Below are positions 8,355 to 18,376 of a DNA stretch of 54,517 bases, piece by piece; the stretch's first letter is position 1; each line of letters starts with the position of its first letter. The notes beneath the pieces are model-generated. The model worked only from the letters and a program-made list of their open reading frames with translations. It did no database searches and had not been told where the DNA came from. The position numbers were made by a program, and so were the translations under genes. The DNA lies in NCBI GenBank assembly GCA_021199655.1, contig JAJQHQ010000023.1, forward strand, positions 1 to 54,517, written 5' to 3'. The DNA is from Lachnospiraceae bacterium (GTDB lineage Bacteria; Bacillota; Clostridia; Lachnospirales; Lachnospiraceae).

Positions 8355-8384
8355 CCAGAAAATAAAATGTCAGTCAACCAGAAA
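8339..8384. repeat. 23-bp tandem duplication covering the rpsO -35 box
   Basis: Positions 8339-8361 and 8362-8384 are identical head-to-tail copies (core AAAATGTCAGTCAACCAGAA). Each copy carries a minus-strand TTGACT hexamer. Confidence 0.9.
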
Positions 8385-8422
8385 ATTACAGTAACTGTTC
8401 AGTACTCTTTAACAAATACAAA

Positions 8423-9448
8423 TTACATCAGCTCCAGCAGGGCTTCTACATCTTCTTCTTTTGTCGCCCAGCTTGTAGCAAAACGATAGACCGCATGTGT
8501 ATCATCTGTTTTTTCCCAGAAGCTTAACACCACATGCTCCCTCAGACGTTCTGCTTCACTGTCCTCAAGAATGATAAATTGCTGATTGGTTGGCGAGTCC
8601 AGATAAAAAGTACAGCCTTTTTGGCGAAATCCTTCCTTAAGCAGCATGGCCATTTCTATCGCGTGGCGGCTGATCTTAAAGTACAGATCATCAGTAAAAA
8701 GTGTATCAAACTGGATTCCGAGGAGACGGCCCTTTGCCAGAAGAGCTCCCTGCTGTTTTACCATTGTCATGAAACAGCGCGGCATATGATTCTTTGTAAA
8801 AACGACTGCCTCGCCGCAAAGTGCTCCCACCTTTGTCCCTCCGATATAAAAGACATCGCAGAGCTTCGCGATCACAGGCAGAGTAACGTCTGTTTCCGGA
8901 CTCATAAGAGCATATCCGAGTCTGGCGCCGTCCATATAAAGCGGGATATGATACTCCCTGCAGATACCTGACAGTTCCTCCAGTTCTTTTCTGCTGTAAA
9001 GCGTTCCGTATTCTGTCGGATGTGAAATATATACCATGCCCGGATATACCATATGCTCATGATTCTCATCCTGCATAAAATGTACGAGATATTCTCTTAA
9101 TTCATCCGCCCGAATCTTGCCCTGATGCTGCGGCAGCTGCAGTACCTTATGGCCATGCGCTTCGATAGCTCCCGCTTCATGGAGACTCACATGACCCGTC
9201 TGTGCCGCGAGAACGCCTTCATAAGCTTTCAGCATGGTATGGATGACGATCATGTTGGTCTGTGTACCGCCCGTCAGGAAAAAAATCTCCGCGTCCGGGC
9301 AGCTGCAGGCTTCTCTTATTTTGGCTTTTGCGCTCTCACAGTAGGGGTCGGCGCCATATCCCGTCAGCTTTTCCATATTGGTCTCCACAAGTCTCTGCAA
9401 AACCCTGTCATGGGCGCCTTCGATATAATCACTTTCAAATGACAGCAT
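8423..9448 (-). CDS. Low-specificity L-threonine aldolase family PLP enzyme
   Basis: The 341-residue protein shows the fold-type I aldolase pattern: FFLTGGTQTNMIVI near residue 57, an H-E-A-G-A-I-E-A-HGHKV segment, DGARLGYAL and the PLP-binding lysine in GGTKVGAL. Members cleave L-threonine or L-allo-threonine to glycine and acetaldehyde; beta-eliminating relatives exist, so the substrate is inferred. The start follows GGAGGAACAGG. It lies after the ribF-linked DUF3592 gene on the same strand, 23 bases away, so it may end the translation operon transcript. No signal peptide; cytosolic. Confidence 0.87.
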   Translation of the reverse strand: MLSFESDYIEGAHDRVLQRLVETNMEKLTGYGADPYCESAKAKIREACSCPDAEIFFLTGGTQTNMIVIHTMLKAYEGVLAAQTGHVSLHEAGAIEAHGHKVLQLPQHQGKIRADELREYLVHFMQDENHEHMVYPGMVYISHPTEYGTLYSRKELEELSGICREYHIPLYMDGARLGYALMSPETDVTLPVIAKLCDVFYIGGTKVGALCGEAVVFTKNHMPRCFMTMVKQQGALLAKGRLLGIQFDTLFTDDLYFKISRHAIEMAMLLKEGFRQKGCTFYLDSPTNQQFIILEDSEAERLREHVVLSFWEKTDDTHAVYRFATSWATKEEDVEALLELM

Positions 9449-9471
9449 CCTGTTCCTCCTTCCTTATCCGA

Positions 9472-9915
9472 TCATAAATTGTACCGCATCGCGTAACGCA
9501 GAAACAGCAGCACCCCGGCCACGATCAGCAGAACTCCCAGACTATTCAGGGCTATGGTCTGAAAATGCTCTTTATTTTCATGCAGGACAACATATTTTTC
9601 CGGGTCGTCCGGGTCGTAACAGAGCTGGATACGCTGTCCAAGCTCATACGGACAAGGATAAGCGTCTTCCTGATCGACCAGCTTGATCAGCTTTCCATCC
9701 GCAAAAAACTCGAATACTGCAGCCTGTCTGTTGCGGAAATACGCTTCCGCGTTGCGGTCGCGCTCAACCGGTATGATTTCCACCACCTTCGCATCAGCAT
9801 AACCTGCGTATGGTCTCTTTTGTGCACTGTAAAATTTCAAAACCAGACCGGCAATATCCGCAGCCAGACCCAGGATAATGCATATAACCCCTTTTATCCA
9901 TAAGCTATCTGACAC
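9472..9915 (-). CDS. DUF3592-like membrane protein
   Basis: The 147-residue protein has an N-terminal hydrophobic helix (about residues 6-28), a soluble middle of roughly 80 residues and a C-terminal membrane helix (about 120-140). The soluble part resembles DUF3592: an AKVVEIIPVER strand, FEFFADGK, and a Y-D-P-D-D-P-E-K segment where those proteins have a conserved DPxxP-type turn. Function is unknown. It overlaps the 3' end of ribF by 11 bases, which implies translational coupling. Confidence 0.6.
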   Translation of the reverse strand: MSDSLWIKGVICIILGLAADIAGLVLKFYSAQKRPYAGYADAKVVEIIPVERDRNAEAYFRNRQAAVFEFFADGKLIKLVDQEDAYPCPYELGQRIQLCYDPDDPEKYVVLHENKEHFQTIALNSLGVLLIVAGVLLFLRYAMRYNL

Positions 9916-10849
9916 CGAAGTACTCCTTTCCGGATCCGATATCCTGCTGCATCTGTGTTTTCAGTTCTTCCAGAGAATTAAATTTCTGTTCCGGACGACG
10001 GAACTTCCGCAGAAGTATACGGATATCCTGCCCGTAAAGATCATCCGACGTATCATACAGGAAGGTCTCAACTCCGAGGAATGTGCCGTCAACAGTCGGC
10101 TTATAGCCAATATTCGTGACACCATGTCTGAGACAGGATGTGAGGCCGTATTCCTGATCCTGTTCAGCGTATGACAGAACCACGTCACTGTAATAGACCC
10201 CAGGCGGAGGCAGTAATTTGTATGGTTCCGGCCTTAAATTGACAGTTGGTATTCCAATCTGATGCCCCAGATGCCTGCCATGTAAAACTGTACCTTCAAC
10301 GGGAAACCAGAATCCGAGCAGCTCATGAACCAATTCCAGATCCGCACCGGAAAGCGCTTCCCGGATCCATGTGCTGCTGACTTTGCGTTTTTGATAGCGT
10401 TCCTCTTCCATCACACGAAGAGTGTAGCCATATTTGCTCTGCATTTTTTTTAAATATTTCACATCCCCCCGTCTTTGATAGCCAAACCGAAAGTCGCTGC
10501 CGACCACGATCACTTTTGCGTTCAGCTGACGGCAGAGTACTTCTGAAATAAAAGCCTCCGGTTCCATCCCCAATATTTCCGGGACAAACGGGCAGCGGAT
10601 CATACAGTCCATTCCCTGCGTTTCCAGAATATGTCTCTGTTCTGCAGAAGTAAGCAGCACCGTCCGGTCATCCGGAGCAATCGCAAAAACAATACCGTAA
10701 AATCCTTCCTGCTGCAGCCGCAGGACCTCCCTGATCAGCTTCTGATGGCCTTTATGCAGCCCGTCAAATTTTCCCAATGTCACAGCAGCCCCAAATTGCG
10801 GAGCGATTATAGAATTTTTAAAATCAATTGTATCGTGTATATATCTCAT
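9905..10849 (-). CDS. ribF: Bifunctional riboflavin kinase / FAD synthetase
   Basis: The 314-residue protein makes FMN and then FAD. The N-terminal nucleotidyltransferase has the TLGKFDGLHKGHQ signature (about residues 25-37) and the VGSDFRFGYQRRG loop; the C-terminal flavokinase has GRHLGHQIGIPTVNL, GVTNIGYKPTV and a final EELKTQMQQDI helix. It lies 63 bases after truB, the usual neighbour in Bacillota, and overlaps the next gene. The first residue of the HxGH-like site is conserved in HKGHQ. Confidence 0.96.
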   Translation of the reverse strand: MRYIHDTIDFKNSIIAPQFGAAVTLGKFDGLHKGHQKLIREVLRLQQEGFYGIVFAIAPDDRTVLLTSAEQRHILETQGMDCMIRCPFVPEILGMEPEAFISEVLCRQLNAKVIVVGSDFRFGYQRRGDVKYLKKMQSKYGYTLRVMEEERYQKRKVSSTWIREALSGADLELVHELLGFWFPVEGTVLHGRHLGHQIGIPTVNLRPEPYKLLPPPGVYYSDVVLSYAEQDQEYGLTSCLRHGVTNIGYKPTVDGTFLGVETFLYDTSDDLYGQDIRILLRKFRRPEQKFNSLEELKTQMQQDIGSGKEYFGVR

Positions 10850-10912
10850 TCGTCACCAGACGATCCCTTCTCGTATCTGTTCAGCATCATCACTGCTAAT
10901 TGTTTAGCCATA

Positions 10913-11932
10913 TCACAAAAACATCTTCCTGGCTCTCCAGTCGTTTTTCTCCTTGTTATACTCATAGACTGCAAGAAATTCTCCATTTTCTCCGTACAGA
11001 CGAACCCGGTTGGACGCTTTCTGTCCATCCTGATCTGTATGCGAAAGAGATTTCTTCCGGCAGCCGGTCATCATACGGCACGAAACAGGGTTACCGTTGC
11101 GCACAAACCGCTCTGCATCTGTTGTCAGCTCAACCGCTTCCAGTCCGCTGAAGACAAAATCTGTCGGACAGACACACTCGTCCAGACGGTTTTCATCCCG
11201 CAGATTTTCGATTTCGGAAAGACGTAAGGAGTCAGCAATGTCAAAAGGTCCCACCTCTGTGCGAAGCAGATCGGACATACATCCGCCGCAGCCCAGCTTC
11301 TGCCCGATGTCATGACAGATCGTACGAATGTAGGTGCCTTTTGAGCACTTAATGATCATCTGCACCTCAATCACGGGAGTTGCCGTATCCGCGAAGTCTG
11401 CCTCCCAGACAGGGCGGGAAAATGCTTCGGCAATATTCTCAATCTGAATATCATAAATCCGGATCGCACGAGGTTTTCGCTCCACCTCGACGCCCTGCCG
11501 CGCAAGTTCGTACAGTTTCTTTCCGTTCACCTTCAATGCCGAATACATCGGCGGAATCTGCAGATTCTCACCGATAAAGCTCTCAATACAGCTTCGGATA
11601 CTGTCACTTGTCAGATGCATCGCTTCTTTGTACTCTTCGGATTGTATTTCATGCAAAAAAAACGGGCATCTGGTCAATACCGTCCCGGTCATATCCTGCG
11701 TATCTGTTGTGATTCCCAGAAGCATCGTCGCGCGATATTCTTTATCCCAGTCGGCCAGCAGATCACACACCCTGGTCGCTTTCCCGAGACAGACCGGAAG
11801 AACTCCCTGTGCTTCCGGATCCAGAGTACCCGTATGCCCGATCTTCTTCTGATGCAGGATTCCACGCAGCTTCGCTACCACATCATGTGAAGTGAAGCCG
11901 CGTTCTTTGTATATATTAATTATTCCATCCAT
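10913..11932 (-). CDS. truB: tRNA pseudouridine-55 synthase
   Basis: The protein has 339 residues, begins MDGIINIYKERGFTSHDVV and contains GHTGTLDPEAQGVLPVC with the catalytic aspartate. KGTYIRTICHDIG and the PUA-like C-terminus follow. It isomerises U55 in the T-loop of tRNAs. It is longer than the common 290-310 residues because of a polar stretch near residues 295-315 (KKSLSHTDQDGQKASN), one of several such insertions in this window. It lies between nrnA and ribF in the translation operon. Confidence 0.96.
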   Translation of the reverse strand: MDGIINIYKERGFTSHDVVAKLRGILHQKKIGHTGTLDPEAQGVLPVCLGKATRVCDLLADWDKEYRATMLLGITTDTQDMTGTVLTRCPFFLHEIQSEEYKEAMHLTSDSIRSCIESFIGENLQIPPMYSALKVNGKKLYELARQGVEVERKPRAIRIYDIQIENIAEAFSRPVWEADFADTATPVIEVQMIIKCSKGTYIRTICHDIGQKLGCGGCMSDLLRTEVGPFDIADSLRLSEIENLRDENRLDECVCPTDFVFSGLEAVELTTDAERFVRNGNPVSCRMMTGCRKKSLSHTDQDGQKASNRVRLYGENGEFLAVYEYNKEKNDWRARKMFL

Positions 11933-11956
11933 GTTTCCCTCTTGTGCAGAAACGCA

Positions 11957-12916
11957 TTACGAACAATGAACGAACTGTTTTTCCATATGCAGCGTAATAT
12001 TGTTTACCACATCATAAATGCTTCCCTGCATCGTACAGCCGGCCGCGCGCACATGGCCGCCGCCGCCAAAGTAACTGGCAATTACACTCACATCGATCAG
12101 ATTTTTCGATCGCAGGCTTACTTTGTATTCGTTCGTCCCTGTCTCATACAGAAAAATCGCTGCTTCCGTGCCGGATGTCTGCAGCAGGTTTTCCACAATG
12201 CCATCCATGTCAGACTGGGTGACATTGTAAAACTTCATGTCCCTGGCCTTAATTGCACTGAAGATGACTCTGCCTTCCATCAAAAGCATGCTCTCAAGCA
12301 GCGCGCGCCCCAGAATCTGCTTCTGATAGTATGTCTTATCGTAAAAAGTCGCGCTTAAGATTGAAGGAAAATCTATGCCGCGTTCTATCAGTTTTGCAGC
12401 AATCCGCATCGTCTGCGGCGACGAACAGGAATAACGGAACACACCTGTATCATGTGCAATACCCATATACAGCGCCTCCGCCGCGTGGATGGGAATTTTC
12501 TCTTCATCCAGTACTGTGAAAACAAGCTCACTGGCGGAGCTTGCGTCCGGAACAATATAGTTCACGTCAGCGAAACCTCCGTTACTGACATGATGGTCAA
12601 TGCAGATAGTATGTTTCGCGTTTTTCCTGTATTTGTCGGCAGCCCCCAGCCGTCTTTCATCCGCACAGTCAAGGCAGAAGAACAGATCGTATGACACATC
12701 CTCACTGTAATCTGTACAGATCTCGTCTACGCCATATACGGACTGAAACGCCTTGGGGATTTCCTCTAAATAGATGCGGACCTGAATCTCCGGAAAATTT
12801 TCACGGAGATACAGGTATAATCCAAGACAGGAACCGATCGCATCCCCATCCGGGCGAATGTGTCCTGCCATTGCTGCGGTCTTAACTCCCTGTAGTTCCT
12901 GTGCAAGATTGATCAT
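11957..12916 (-). CDS. nrnA: DHH/DHHA1 phosphoesterase, NrnA-type nanoRNase/pAp phosphatase
   Basis: The 319-residue protein has the DHH motifs HIRPDGDAIGS, FCLDCAD, CIDHHVSN and a C-terminal DHHA1 FGGGGHVRAAG. NrnA proteins degrade 2-5-nt RNAs and dephosphorylate 3'-phosphoadenosine-5'-phosphate. The ATG at 12916 is chosen because GGAGGG lies seven bases upstream; a frame start at 13012 would overlap rbfA. Position between rbfA and truB is the standard Bacillota order. Confidence 0.92.
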   Translation of the reverse strand: MINLAQELQGVKTAAMAGHIRPDGDAIGSCLGLYLYLRENFPEIQVRIYLEEIPKAFQSVYGVDEICTDYSEDVSYDLFFCLDCADERRLGAADKYRKNAKHTICIDHHVSNGGFADVNYIVPDASSASELVFTVLDEEKIPIHAAEALYMGIAHDTGVFRYSCSSPQTMRIAAKLIERGIDFPSILSATFYDKTYYQKQILGRALLESMLLMEGRVIFSAIKARDMKFYNVTQSDMDGIVENLLQTSGTEAAIFLYETGTNEYKVSLRSKNLIDVSVIASYFGGGGHVRAAGCTMQGSIYDVVNNITLHMEKQFVHCS

Positions 12917-12962
12917 ATCGGTTCCCTCCATTTTTACAGTAAACGGTGTAAGTCGTTTTATC

Positions 12963-13355
12963 TCAGGTATCAGGCTCTTCACGGTTCTGCGCCGCCTGTT
13001 CATCAGATTCAATTACTTCATTGATCTTTCTGGTCATATTCACGCCATACTCGATGGACTGATCCAGAATAAATTCAATCTCCGGTGTATTGCGAAGATT
13101 CACCCTATGGGCAAGCTGGCGCCGGATATATCCCAGAGCGCTGTTTAGCCCTTCCAGTGTATCCGTGCAGGCTTTGTCGTCTCCCAGCACGGAAATCCAG
13201 GCTTTGCAGGTCTTCAGATCCGGGGCGACCTCCACGGATACGACCGAGGTCATCGGTGCGATCCGCGGATCCTTGATCTCCCGTTGGATGATCTCAGACA
13301 GTTCTTTCAATACTTCCCCGTTGATACGGGTGTTTTTGATGCTGTTTTTTCTCAT
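12963..13355 (-). CDS. rbfA: 30S ribosome-binding factor RbfA
   Basis: The 130-residue KH-like protein contains the typical [32 protein letters not shown] and [21 protein letters not shown] segments. It assists late 30S maturation and 16S 5'-end processing. Its start overlaps the infB stop by four bases (ATGA type), so translation is probably coupled. The C-terminus ends in an acidic Glu/Gln-rich tail. Confidence 0.96.
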   Translation of the reverse strand: MRKNSIKNTRINGEVLKELSEIIQREIKDPRIAPMTSVVSVEVAPDLKTCKAWISVLGDDKACTDTLEGLNSALGYIRRQLAHRVNLRNTPEIEFILDQSIEYGVNMTRKINEVIESDEQAAQNREEPDT

Positions 13356-16300
13356 CTCGGAACCTCTACCATGACATAGGCTTCCACCTTGTCTTCTTCT
13401 TTGATCTCATTAAACTTGTCAAATACAAAGCCGCACTCATAACCGGCCTTTACTTCCTTCACGTCATCCTTAAACCGCTTCAGAGATGCCAGAGCGCCTT
13501 CGTAGATCAGCTGATCCTGACGGAAGATCCGCACCTTGCAGCCTCTCTGGAAAACACCATCCAGCACATAGGAACCGGCGATCGTACCGACTCCGGAAGC
13601 CTTGAAGAGCTGACGGATTTCTGCATGGCCGATGATCTTCTCCTCATAGACCGGATCAAGCATGCCCTTCATGGCAGCTTCAACATCCGCAATCGCGTCA
13701 TAGATGACACGATAAAGGCGGATATCGACATTCTCACGCTCTGCAGTGGCCTTGGCCATAGCATCCGGACGAATGTTAAAGCCGATGATGATCGCGTTCG
13801 AAGCTGAAGCAAGGATCACGTCAGATTCATTGATTGCTCCAACTCCGCTGTGGATGATCTTCACTACGACTTCTTCGTTGGACAGCTTCAGCAGGCTCTG
13901 TTTTACAGCCTCCACAGAACCCTGAACATCCGCTTTGACGATCAGATCAAGCTGTTTCAGCTTGCCTGCCTGAATCTGGGAATAAAGGTCATCCAGAGAC
14001 ATCCGCATCTTTGTATCTTCAAGCATACGCTCCCTGCCTTCACTGATGAAGGTCTCAGCGAAGCTGCGTGCTTCTTTTTCACTGTCCATGCTGATGAAGA
14101 TCTCACCTGCATTCGGCACATCAGAAAGGCCAAGCACCTCCACAGGTGTCGACGGACCGGCCTCTTTCACACGGCGGCCCTTATCATCCATCATCGCCCG
14201 GATTTTTCCGTGACAGGAGCCGGCGGCAATCGGATCGCCGACATGCAGCGTACCCTTCTGGACAAGAACTGTGGCTACCGGTCCTTTCCCCTTATCAAGC
14301 TCAGCCTCAATCACAAGTCCGCGGGCTTTGCGGTTCGGGTTGGCTTTCAGTTCCAGCACATCCGCGGTCAGAAGGATCATCTCCAGAAGGTTGTCAATGC
14401 CTTCGTGCGTATGAGCCGATACAGGAACCATGACCGTACTGCCGCCCCAGTCCTCCGGAATCAGTTCATATTCAGAGAGTTCCTGTTTTACGCGTTCAAT
14501 ATTCGCGCTGGGCTTATCAATCTTATTGATGGCGACGATAATCTCGATCCCTGCTGCCTTGGCATGATTGATGGCTTCAATTGTCTGCGGCATGACACCA
14601 TCGTCTGCCGCCACCACAAGAATCGCGATATCCGTAGAGTTTGCGCCCCGCATTCGCATTGCCGTGAATGCCTCATGTCCCGGCGTATCCAGGAATGTGA
14701 TCTTGCGTCCATCAATAGAAACCACATAAGCACCGATATGCTGTGTAATACCTCCGGCCTCTTTGTCAATGACATGTGTATGCCGGATCGTGTCAAGCAG
14801 GGAAGTCTTGCCGTGATCGACATGCCCCATCACGCAGACCACCGGCGGCCGCGCGATCATATCGTCCTCGGATTCTTCTTCTTCCTTTAAGAGTTCACCG
14901 ATTACATCCACCTTTTCTTCTTTTTCACAGATACAGTTGAACTCCAGCGCGATCTCTTCCGCTTTGTCGAAATCAACTTCCTGATTGACCGTAACCATCT
15001 CGCCCTGCATAAAAAGCTTTTTCACGATTACGGATGCGGTGACTTTCATTGCCTCCGCAAGCTCTGAAATTGTCATTTTTTCCGGAAGAGTGATGGTGCG
15101 GATCGTCTCCTGCGGTTTCTCCTGTGGCTTCGGAGCCGGCTTCACCGGCTGGCCTTTCCTTTGTGTAGTCTTCTGACCATTTTTCTGTGTATTTTTCTGA
15201 CCGGGACGTACATTTTTCTCCATCCGGTCGAGCTTTTCACCTTTATTCGCACGGTTGCGGTCGCCGCGTTCCGTGCGCTTTCTGCTCTCCTTCTCCAAAG
15301 GCTTCGTATCGCCTGACGATTTCGAAACTCCAATGCCGCGGCCGCCCTGGCCGCCTCTGTTGTCAGAGCTTCTGCCATAACCGCTCTGACCGCCGCGGTT
15401 ATCAGAGCCTCTTCCGTAGCTTCCCTGATTGCCTCTGCTGCCGTCTGAGTTTCTGCCATAGCTTCCCTGACTGCCTCTGTTGTCAGAGCTTCTGCCATAG
15501 CTTCCCTGATTGCCTCTGCTTCCGTCTGAGCTTCTGCCATAGCTTCCCTGATTGCTTCTGCTTCCGTCTGAACTCCTGCCCTGACCATTTCTGCCGCCTC
15601 TGCCGTCAGAATTTCTGTTCTGACCGGATCGGCCATCCTGCGGACGACGGTCGGAAGTCTGGCGTGATCCGGATTGTCCCTGACGACTCACACCCTGCGG
15701 TTTTTCCGTACTTACAGTACCTGCCGTGTTCAAAGATCCTGCGGAATTCACGGACTGCGCATTCATCTCCGTACGGGCAGCAGCAGTTTTCGTATCCGTG
15801 GCGGAACCGGCAGCACTCTGCGGTTTCAGATTCTCAGATGCTCCGGAAGCTCCCTGCGCTCTCACAGCAGCTCCCTGCGCTCTCACGGTTTCCCCGGCAC
15901 CCACAGCAGCCTGCCCTCTGGCAGAGCTCTGCGAAGCAGCAGTACCCTTCTGCACGGAGCCTGCATTGCCCTGAACTCTTTTATCAGATGCAGTTCCGTC
16001 TGCAGCATGTAATCTGGAAGCAGCATCATTTTGCACTCTGGTGCCAGCCGTCCCCAGAGGTCTGCTTCCGGTCGTCACACCCTGCCCTCTGGCAGGCACT
16101 GTACCCTGAGGTCTGGCTCCCGCTGCTCCCTGAGGTCTGGCTCCTGCCATGCCCTGAGGCCTGCTTCCTGCTGTGCCCTGTCCTCTGCCTGCACCCGCCC
16201 CTCTTGCTCCGGGCGCAGCCGCCTGACGACTGCCCTGAGGTCTTGGCCGTCCGCCGGGCTTTACCATTCCCGTCTTGCTGTTCTGAGGGCGGAACACCTG

Positions 16301-16468
16301 TATGATATTCTTTTTCTTAGGCGGTCCCGCAGGCTTCTGCTCAGGCTTTTCAGCAGCCTGTTCCACAGCTTTTTCGCCGTTCTTTACCGCTTTCGGATCC
16401 TGATTATTCTGCATATGTTCATCCTCCTTCGTATGATTCATAGAACCTTTTATTTCCGAATCTGCCAT
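13352..16468 (-). CDS. infB: Translation initiation factor IF-2 with long low-complexity N-terminus
   Basis: The protein is about 1038 residues against roughly 700-950 in relatives. The C-terminal core is complete: IF2 N-domain ([22 protein letters not shown]), G1 [16 protein letters not shown]3 DTPGHEAF, G4 NKID and domains II-IV ending EVPR. It is the GTPase that places initiator tRNA on the ribosome. Before the core lie about 470 disordered residues: an ARPQG-type Ala/Gly/Pro/Gln repeat and a Gly/Ser/Arg/Asn repeat. The ATG at 16468 has GGGAGG eight bases upstream; an ATG at 16474 is only two bases from it. infB is flanked by the L7Ae-like gene and rbfA. Confidence 0.95.
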   Translation of the reverse strand: MADSEIKGSMNHTKEDEHMQNNQDPKAVKNGEKAVEQAAEKPEQKPAGPPKKKNIIQVFRPQNSKTGMVKPGGRPRPQGSRQAAAPGARGAGAGRGQGTAGSRPQGMAGARPQGAAGARPQGTVPARGQGVTTGSRPLGTAGTRVQNDAASRLHAADGTASDKRVQGNAGSVQKGTAASQSSARGQAAVGAGETVRAQGAAVRAQGASGASENLKPQSAAGSATDTKTAAARTEMNAQSVNSAGSLNTAGTVSTEKPQGVSRQGQSGSRQTSDRRPQDGRSGQNRNSDGRGGRNGQGRSSDGSRSNQGSYGRSSDGSRGNQGSYGRSSDNRGSQGSYGRNSDGSRGNQGSYGRGSDNRGGQSGYGRSSDNRGGQGGRGIGVSKSSGDTKPLEKESRKRTERGDRNRANKGEKLDRMEKNVRPGQKNTQKNGQKTTQRKGQPVKPAPKPQEKPQETIRTITLPEKMTISELAEAMKVTASVIVKKLFMQGEMVTVNQEVDFDKAEEIALEFNCICEKEEKVDVIGELLKEEEESEDDMIARPPVVCVMGHVDHGKTSLLDTIRHTHVIDKEAGGITQHIGAYVVSIDGRKITFLDTPGHEAFTAMRMRGANSTDIAILVVAADDGVMPQTIEAINHAKAAGIEIIVAINKIDKPSANIERVKQELSEYELIPEDWGGSTVMVPVSAHTHEGIDNLLEMILLTADVLELKANPNRKARGLVIEAELDKGKGPVATVLVQKGTLHVGDPIAAGSCHGKIRAMMDDKGRRVKEAGPSTPVEVLGLSDVPNAGEIFISMDSEKEARSFAETFISEGRERMLEDTKMRMSLDDLYSQIQAGKLKQLDLIVKADVQGSVEAVKQSLLKLSNEEVVVKIIHSGVGAINESDVILASASNAIIIGFNIRPDAMAKATAERENVDIRLYRVIYDAIADVEAAMKGMLDPVYEEKIIGHAEIRQLFKASGVGTIAGSYVLDGVFQRGCKVRIFRQDQLIYEGALASLKRFKDDVKEVKAGYECGFVFDKFNEIKEEDKVEAYVMVEVPR
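15337..15592 (-). repeat. In-frame tandem repeat encoding an RGG-like segment in IF-2
   Basis: About six degenerate units of 39-42 bp encode variants of [14 protein letters not shown] or [13 protein letters not shown]. Unit boundaries are in frame, so copy number can change without breaking infB. A second, more degenerate repeat (ARPQGAAG type) lies at about 16080-16250. Confidence 0.8.
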
Positions 16469-16482
16469 TCTCATAACCTCCC

Positions 16483-16842
16483 TTAAATCCCTTTGTCTCC
16501 TTCGCCTGATACCCCCGCGTCCGCACGCGGAACACCAGCCTGAACCAGCTTTTTCTCTATTGCTTTCGCAAGTCCCTCGTCTGTCACCGCCAGAACCACA
16601 CGAAAATCAGTACCTGATGCCGCTCCCAGTTCATCACGGGATCCATACAGGTATGCGGGTATCTGATAAAAGGAACACATATTTTGAAATTTCTTTCTCG
16701 TATTTCCGGAAGCTTCCGGAGAAATCATTACGAGACTGGCTCTGTCGGATTTCACCGCTGCCTCTGTCAGAAATTCACCGGAGGCAATTTTGTCTGCTTT
16801 TTTAGCGATACCGACAAGTGAAAGTACGCTATCTCTTTTCAA
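16483..16842 (-). CDS. rplGA: L7Ae/L30e-family ribosome-associated protein (YlxQ-like)
   Basis: The 119-residue protein belongs to the L7Ae/L30e/S12e/Gadd45 RNA-binding family: [40 protein letters not shown], then a kink-turn-binding type core. It sits between ylxR and infB as YlxQ does in Bacillus. No ATG is available. The TTG at 16842 is ten bases from the AAGGAG site, whereas the TTG at 16851 is only one base from it, so 16842 is preferred. Its 5' end overlaps ylxR. Confidence 0.87.
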   Translation of the reverse strand: MKRDSVLSLVGIAKKADKIASGEFLTEAAVKSDRASLVMISPEASGNTRKKFQNMCSFYQIPAYLYGSRDELGAASGTDFRVVLAVTDEGLAKAIEKKLVQAGVPRADAGVSGEGDKGI

Positions 16843-17110
16843 ATGTTTCAATCTCCTTTTTCAGGCTTTCATAGGCTTCTTCCGGAATCCTGACCTTAAG
16901 CGAACGTTCCAACCCCTTACTTCGCATAGCCTTCTCCAGACATTCCCGGCATGGACACAGATAGGCGCCCCTGCCGTTTTTCCGACCGGTCGCATCCAGA
17001 AGGATCTCCCCTTCCGGTGTGCGCAGTATACGAAGTAATTCTTTTTTATTTTTCATTTCCTGGCAGCCCGTGCATTTCCGCACAGGAACCTTCCTTACTT
17101 TAGCGGGCAT
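16829..17110 (-). CDS. ylxR: YlxR-family RNA-binding protein
   Basis: The 93-residue basic protein has the signature RKCTGCQEMKNKKELLRILRTPEG and GRGAYLCPCRECLEKA with four cysteines in CxxC-like pairs. YlxR (RnpM) proteins bind RNA and have been linked to RNase P control in Bacillus. It starts two bases after the nusA stop and overlaps the L7Ae-like gene, the conserved nusA-ylxR-ylxQ-infB order. Confidence 0.93.
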   Translation of the reverse strand: MPAKVRKVPVRKCTGCQEMKNKKELLRILRTPEGEILLDATGRKNGRGAYLCPCRECLEKAMRSKGLERSLKVRIPEEAYESLKKEIETFEKR

Positions 17111-17112
17111 CT

Positions 17113-18360
17113 CTATTCCTCATCGCTTTTTGCGTCGAAAGCGATGTCCTCGTCTTCGTATTCGCTTTCGATGGAACTATCAGCTTCATATGCTCCGTCC
17201 TCGGCGTAAGCATCGTCCTCGGCATAAGCATCATCTTCGGCATACTGATCTGTGTAGTAGCCGTCCTCGTCATAATACTCATCATCGTAATAGTCTTCTT
17301 CATATTCAAGCAGATCACCGGATTCACGAGCCTGCGTCTCGTTTTTGATGTCGATCTTAAATCCGGTCAGACGGGCGGCAAGACGGGCATTCTGTCCTTC
17401 TCTGCCGATAGCAAGTGAAAGCTGATAATCCGGAACGACGACTTTGGCCGTCTTTTCATCCGGGTCAGCGAGAACCGTAATGACCTTTGCCGGACTCAAC
17501 GCATTCTCGATCAGCAGAGCAGGGTTCTCATCCCAGTTGATGATATCGATCTTTTCGCCATTCAATTCATCTACCACAGCATTCACACGAGATCCGTTCA
17601 GACCGACGCACGCCCCTACCGGGTCGACATCCGGATTGTTCGACCAGACTGCAATCTTCGTTCGGCTGCCGGCTTCTCTGGCAATACTCTTGATTTCCAC
17701 CGTACCGTCACGAACCTCCGTCACTTCCTCCTCAAAAAGACGCTTGACCAGCTCCGGATGCGTTCTGGAGACCTGAATTCTCGGTCCCTTAGGTGTATCC
17801 TTTACCTCAAGAACATAGACTCTGATGCGCTGGTTCGGCCGATAGGACTCGCCGCGGATCTGCTCTTCAGCAGCCAGTGTAGCATCGGCGCGTCCGAGAT
17901 TGATACTGATATTTCTGCCAAAATAGCGCTGCACCACACCGGTCACAACATCATGTTCTTTCTCATAATATTCATTGTACAGAACCTTGCGCTCTTCCTC
18001 TCTGATCTTCTGAAGGATCACATTTTTCGCATTCTGAGTCGCAATACGGCCGAATTCCTTGGATTTAATATCGACACGGACAGTGTCGCCAAGCTCGTAT
18101 CTGGAATCGATCAGCTTTGCTTTTGTGAGACTGATCTGAGCCAGCTCATCCTCCACCTCTTCGACAACGGTCTTCAGGGCATACACCTCATATTCACAGG
18201 TATCCGGGTCAATGTTGACCACTACGTTGTCCGCCTCAGTCTTCCAATTGTTCCTGCAGGCCTGAATCAATGACTGCCTGATCGCGTCCAGCAGAGTTTC
18301 CTTGCTGATATTTTTTTCCTTTTCCAGTATCGTAAGTGCTTCCAACAACTCGTTATTCAT
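17113..18360 (-). CDS. nusA: Transcription termination/antitermination factor NusA
   Basis: The 415-residue protein begins [21 protein letters not shown] (ATG at 18360 after AGGAGG). An N-terminal RNAP-binding domain, S1 domain ([16 protein letters not shown] onward) and tandem KH domains ([34 protein letters not shown]) are visible. After the KH2 domain a strongly acidic tail of about 65 residues ([16 protein letters not shown], then three YAEDDA-type repeats) replaces the helical repeats of proteobacterial NusA. It is cotranscribed with rimP, 16 bases upstream. Confidence 0.96.
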   Translation of the reverse strand: MNNELLEALTILEKEKNISKETLLDAIRQSLIQACRNNWKTEADNVVVNIDPDTCEYEVYALKTVVEEVEDELAQISLTKAKLIDSRYELGDTVRVDIKSKEFGRIATQNAKNVILQKIREEERKVLYNEYYEKEHDVVTGVVQRYFGRNISINLGRADATLAAEEQIRGESYRPNQRIRVYVLEVKDTPKGPRIQVSRTHPELVKRLFEEEVTEVRDGTVEIKSIAREAGSRTKIAVWSNNPDVDPVGACVGLNGSRVNAVVDELNGEKIDIINWDENPALLIENALSPAKVITVLADPDEKTAKVVVPDYQLSLAIGREGQNARLAARLTGFKIDIKNETQARESGDLLEYEEDYYDDEYYDEDGYYTDQYAEDDAYAEDDAYAEDGAYEADSSIESEYEDEDIAFDAKSDEE

Positions 18361-18376
18361 TTTGTTTTTCCTCCTG

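Noticed and set aside
13850-14890. 346-codon plus-strand open frame antisense to infB
   Set aside because: Antisense shadow of the conserved IF-2 core; no ribosome binding site and His/Arg-rich composition typical of antisense frames.
15337-15592. CRISPR-like array
   Set aside because: The repeats are short, degenerate, without unique spacers of constant length, and are in the infB reading frame. No cas genes are in the window.
15142-15636. Repeat-rich open frame ([10 protein letters not shown]-type) on the minus strand, out of frame with infB
   Set aside because: It is the shifted-frame reading of the infB tandem repeat; the IF-2 frame is continuous and family-like through the region.
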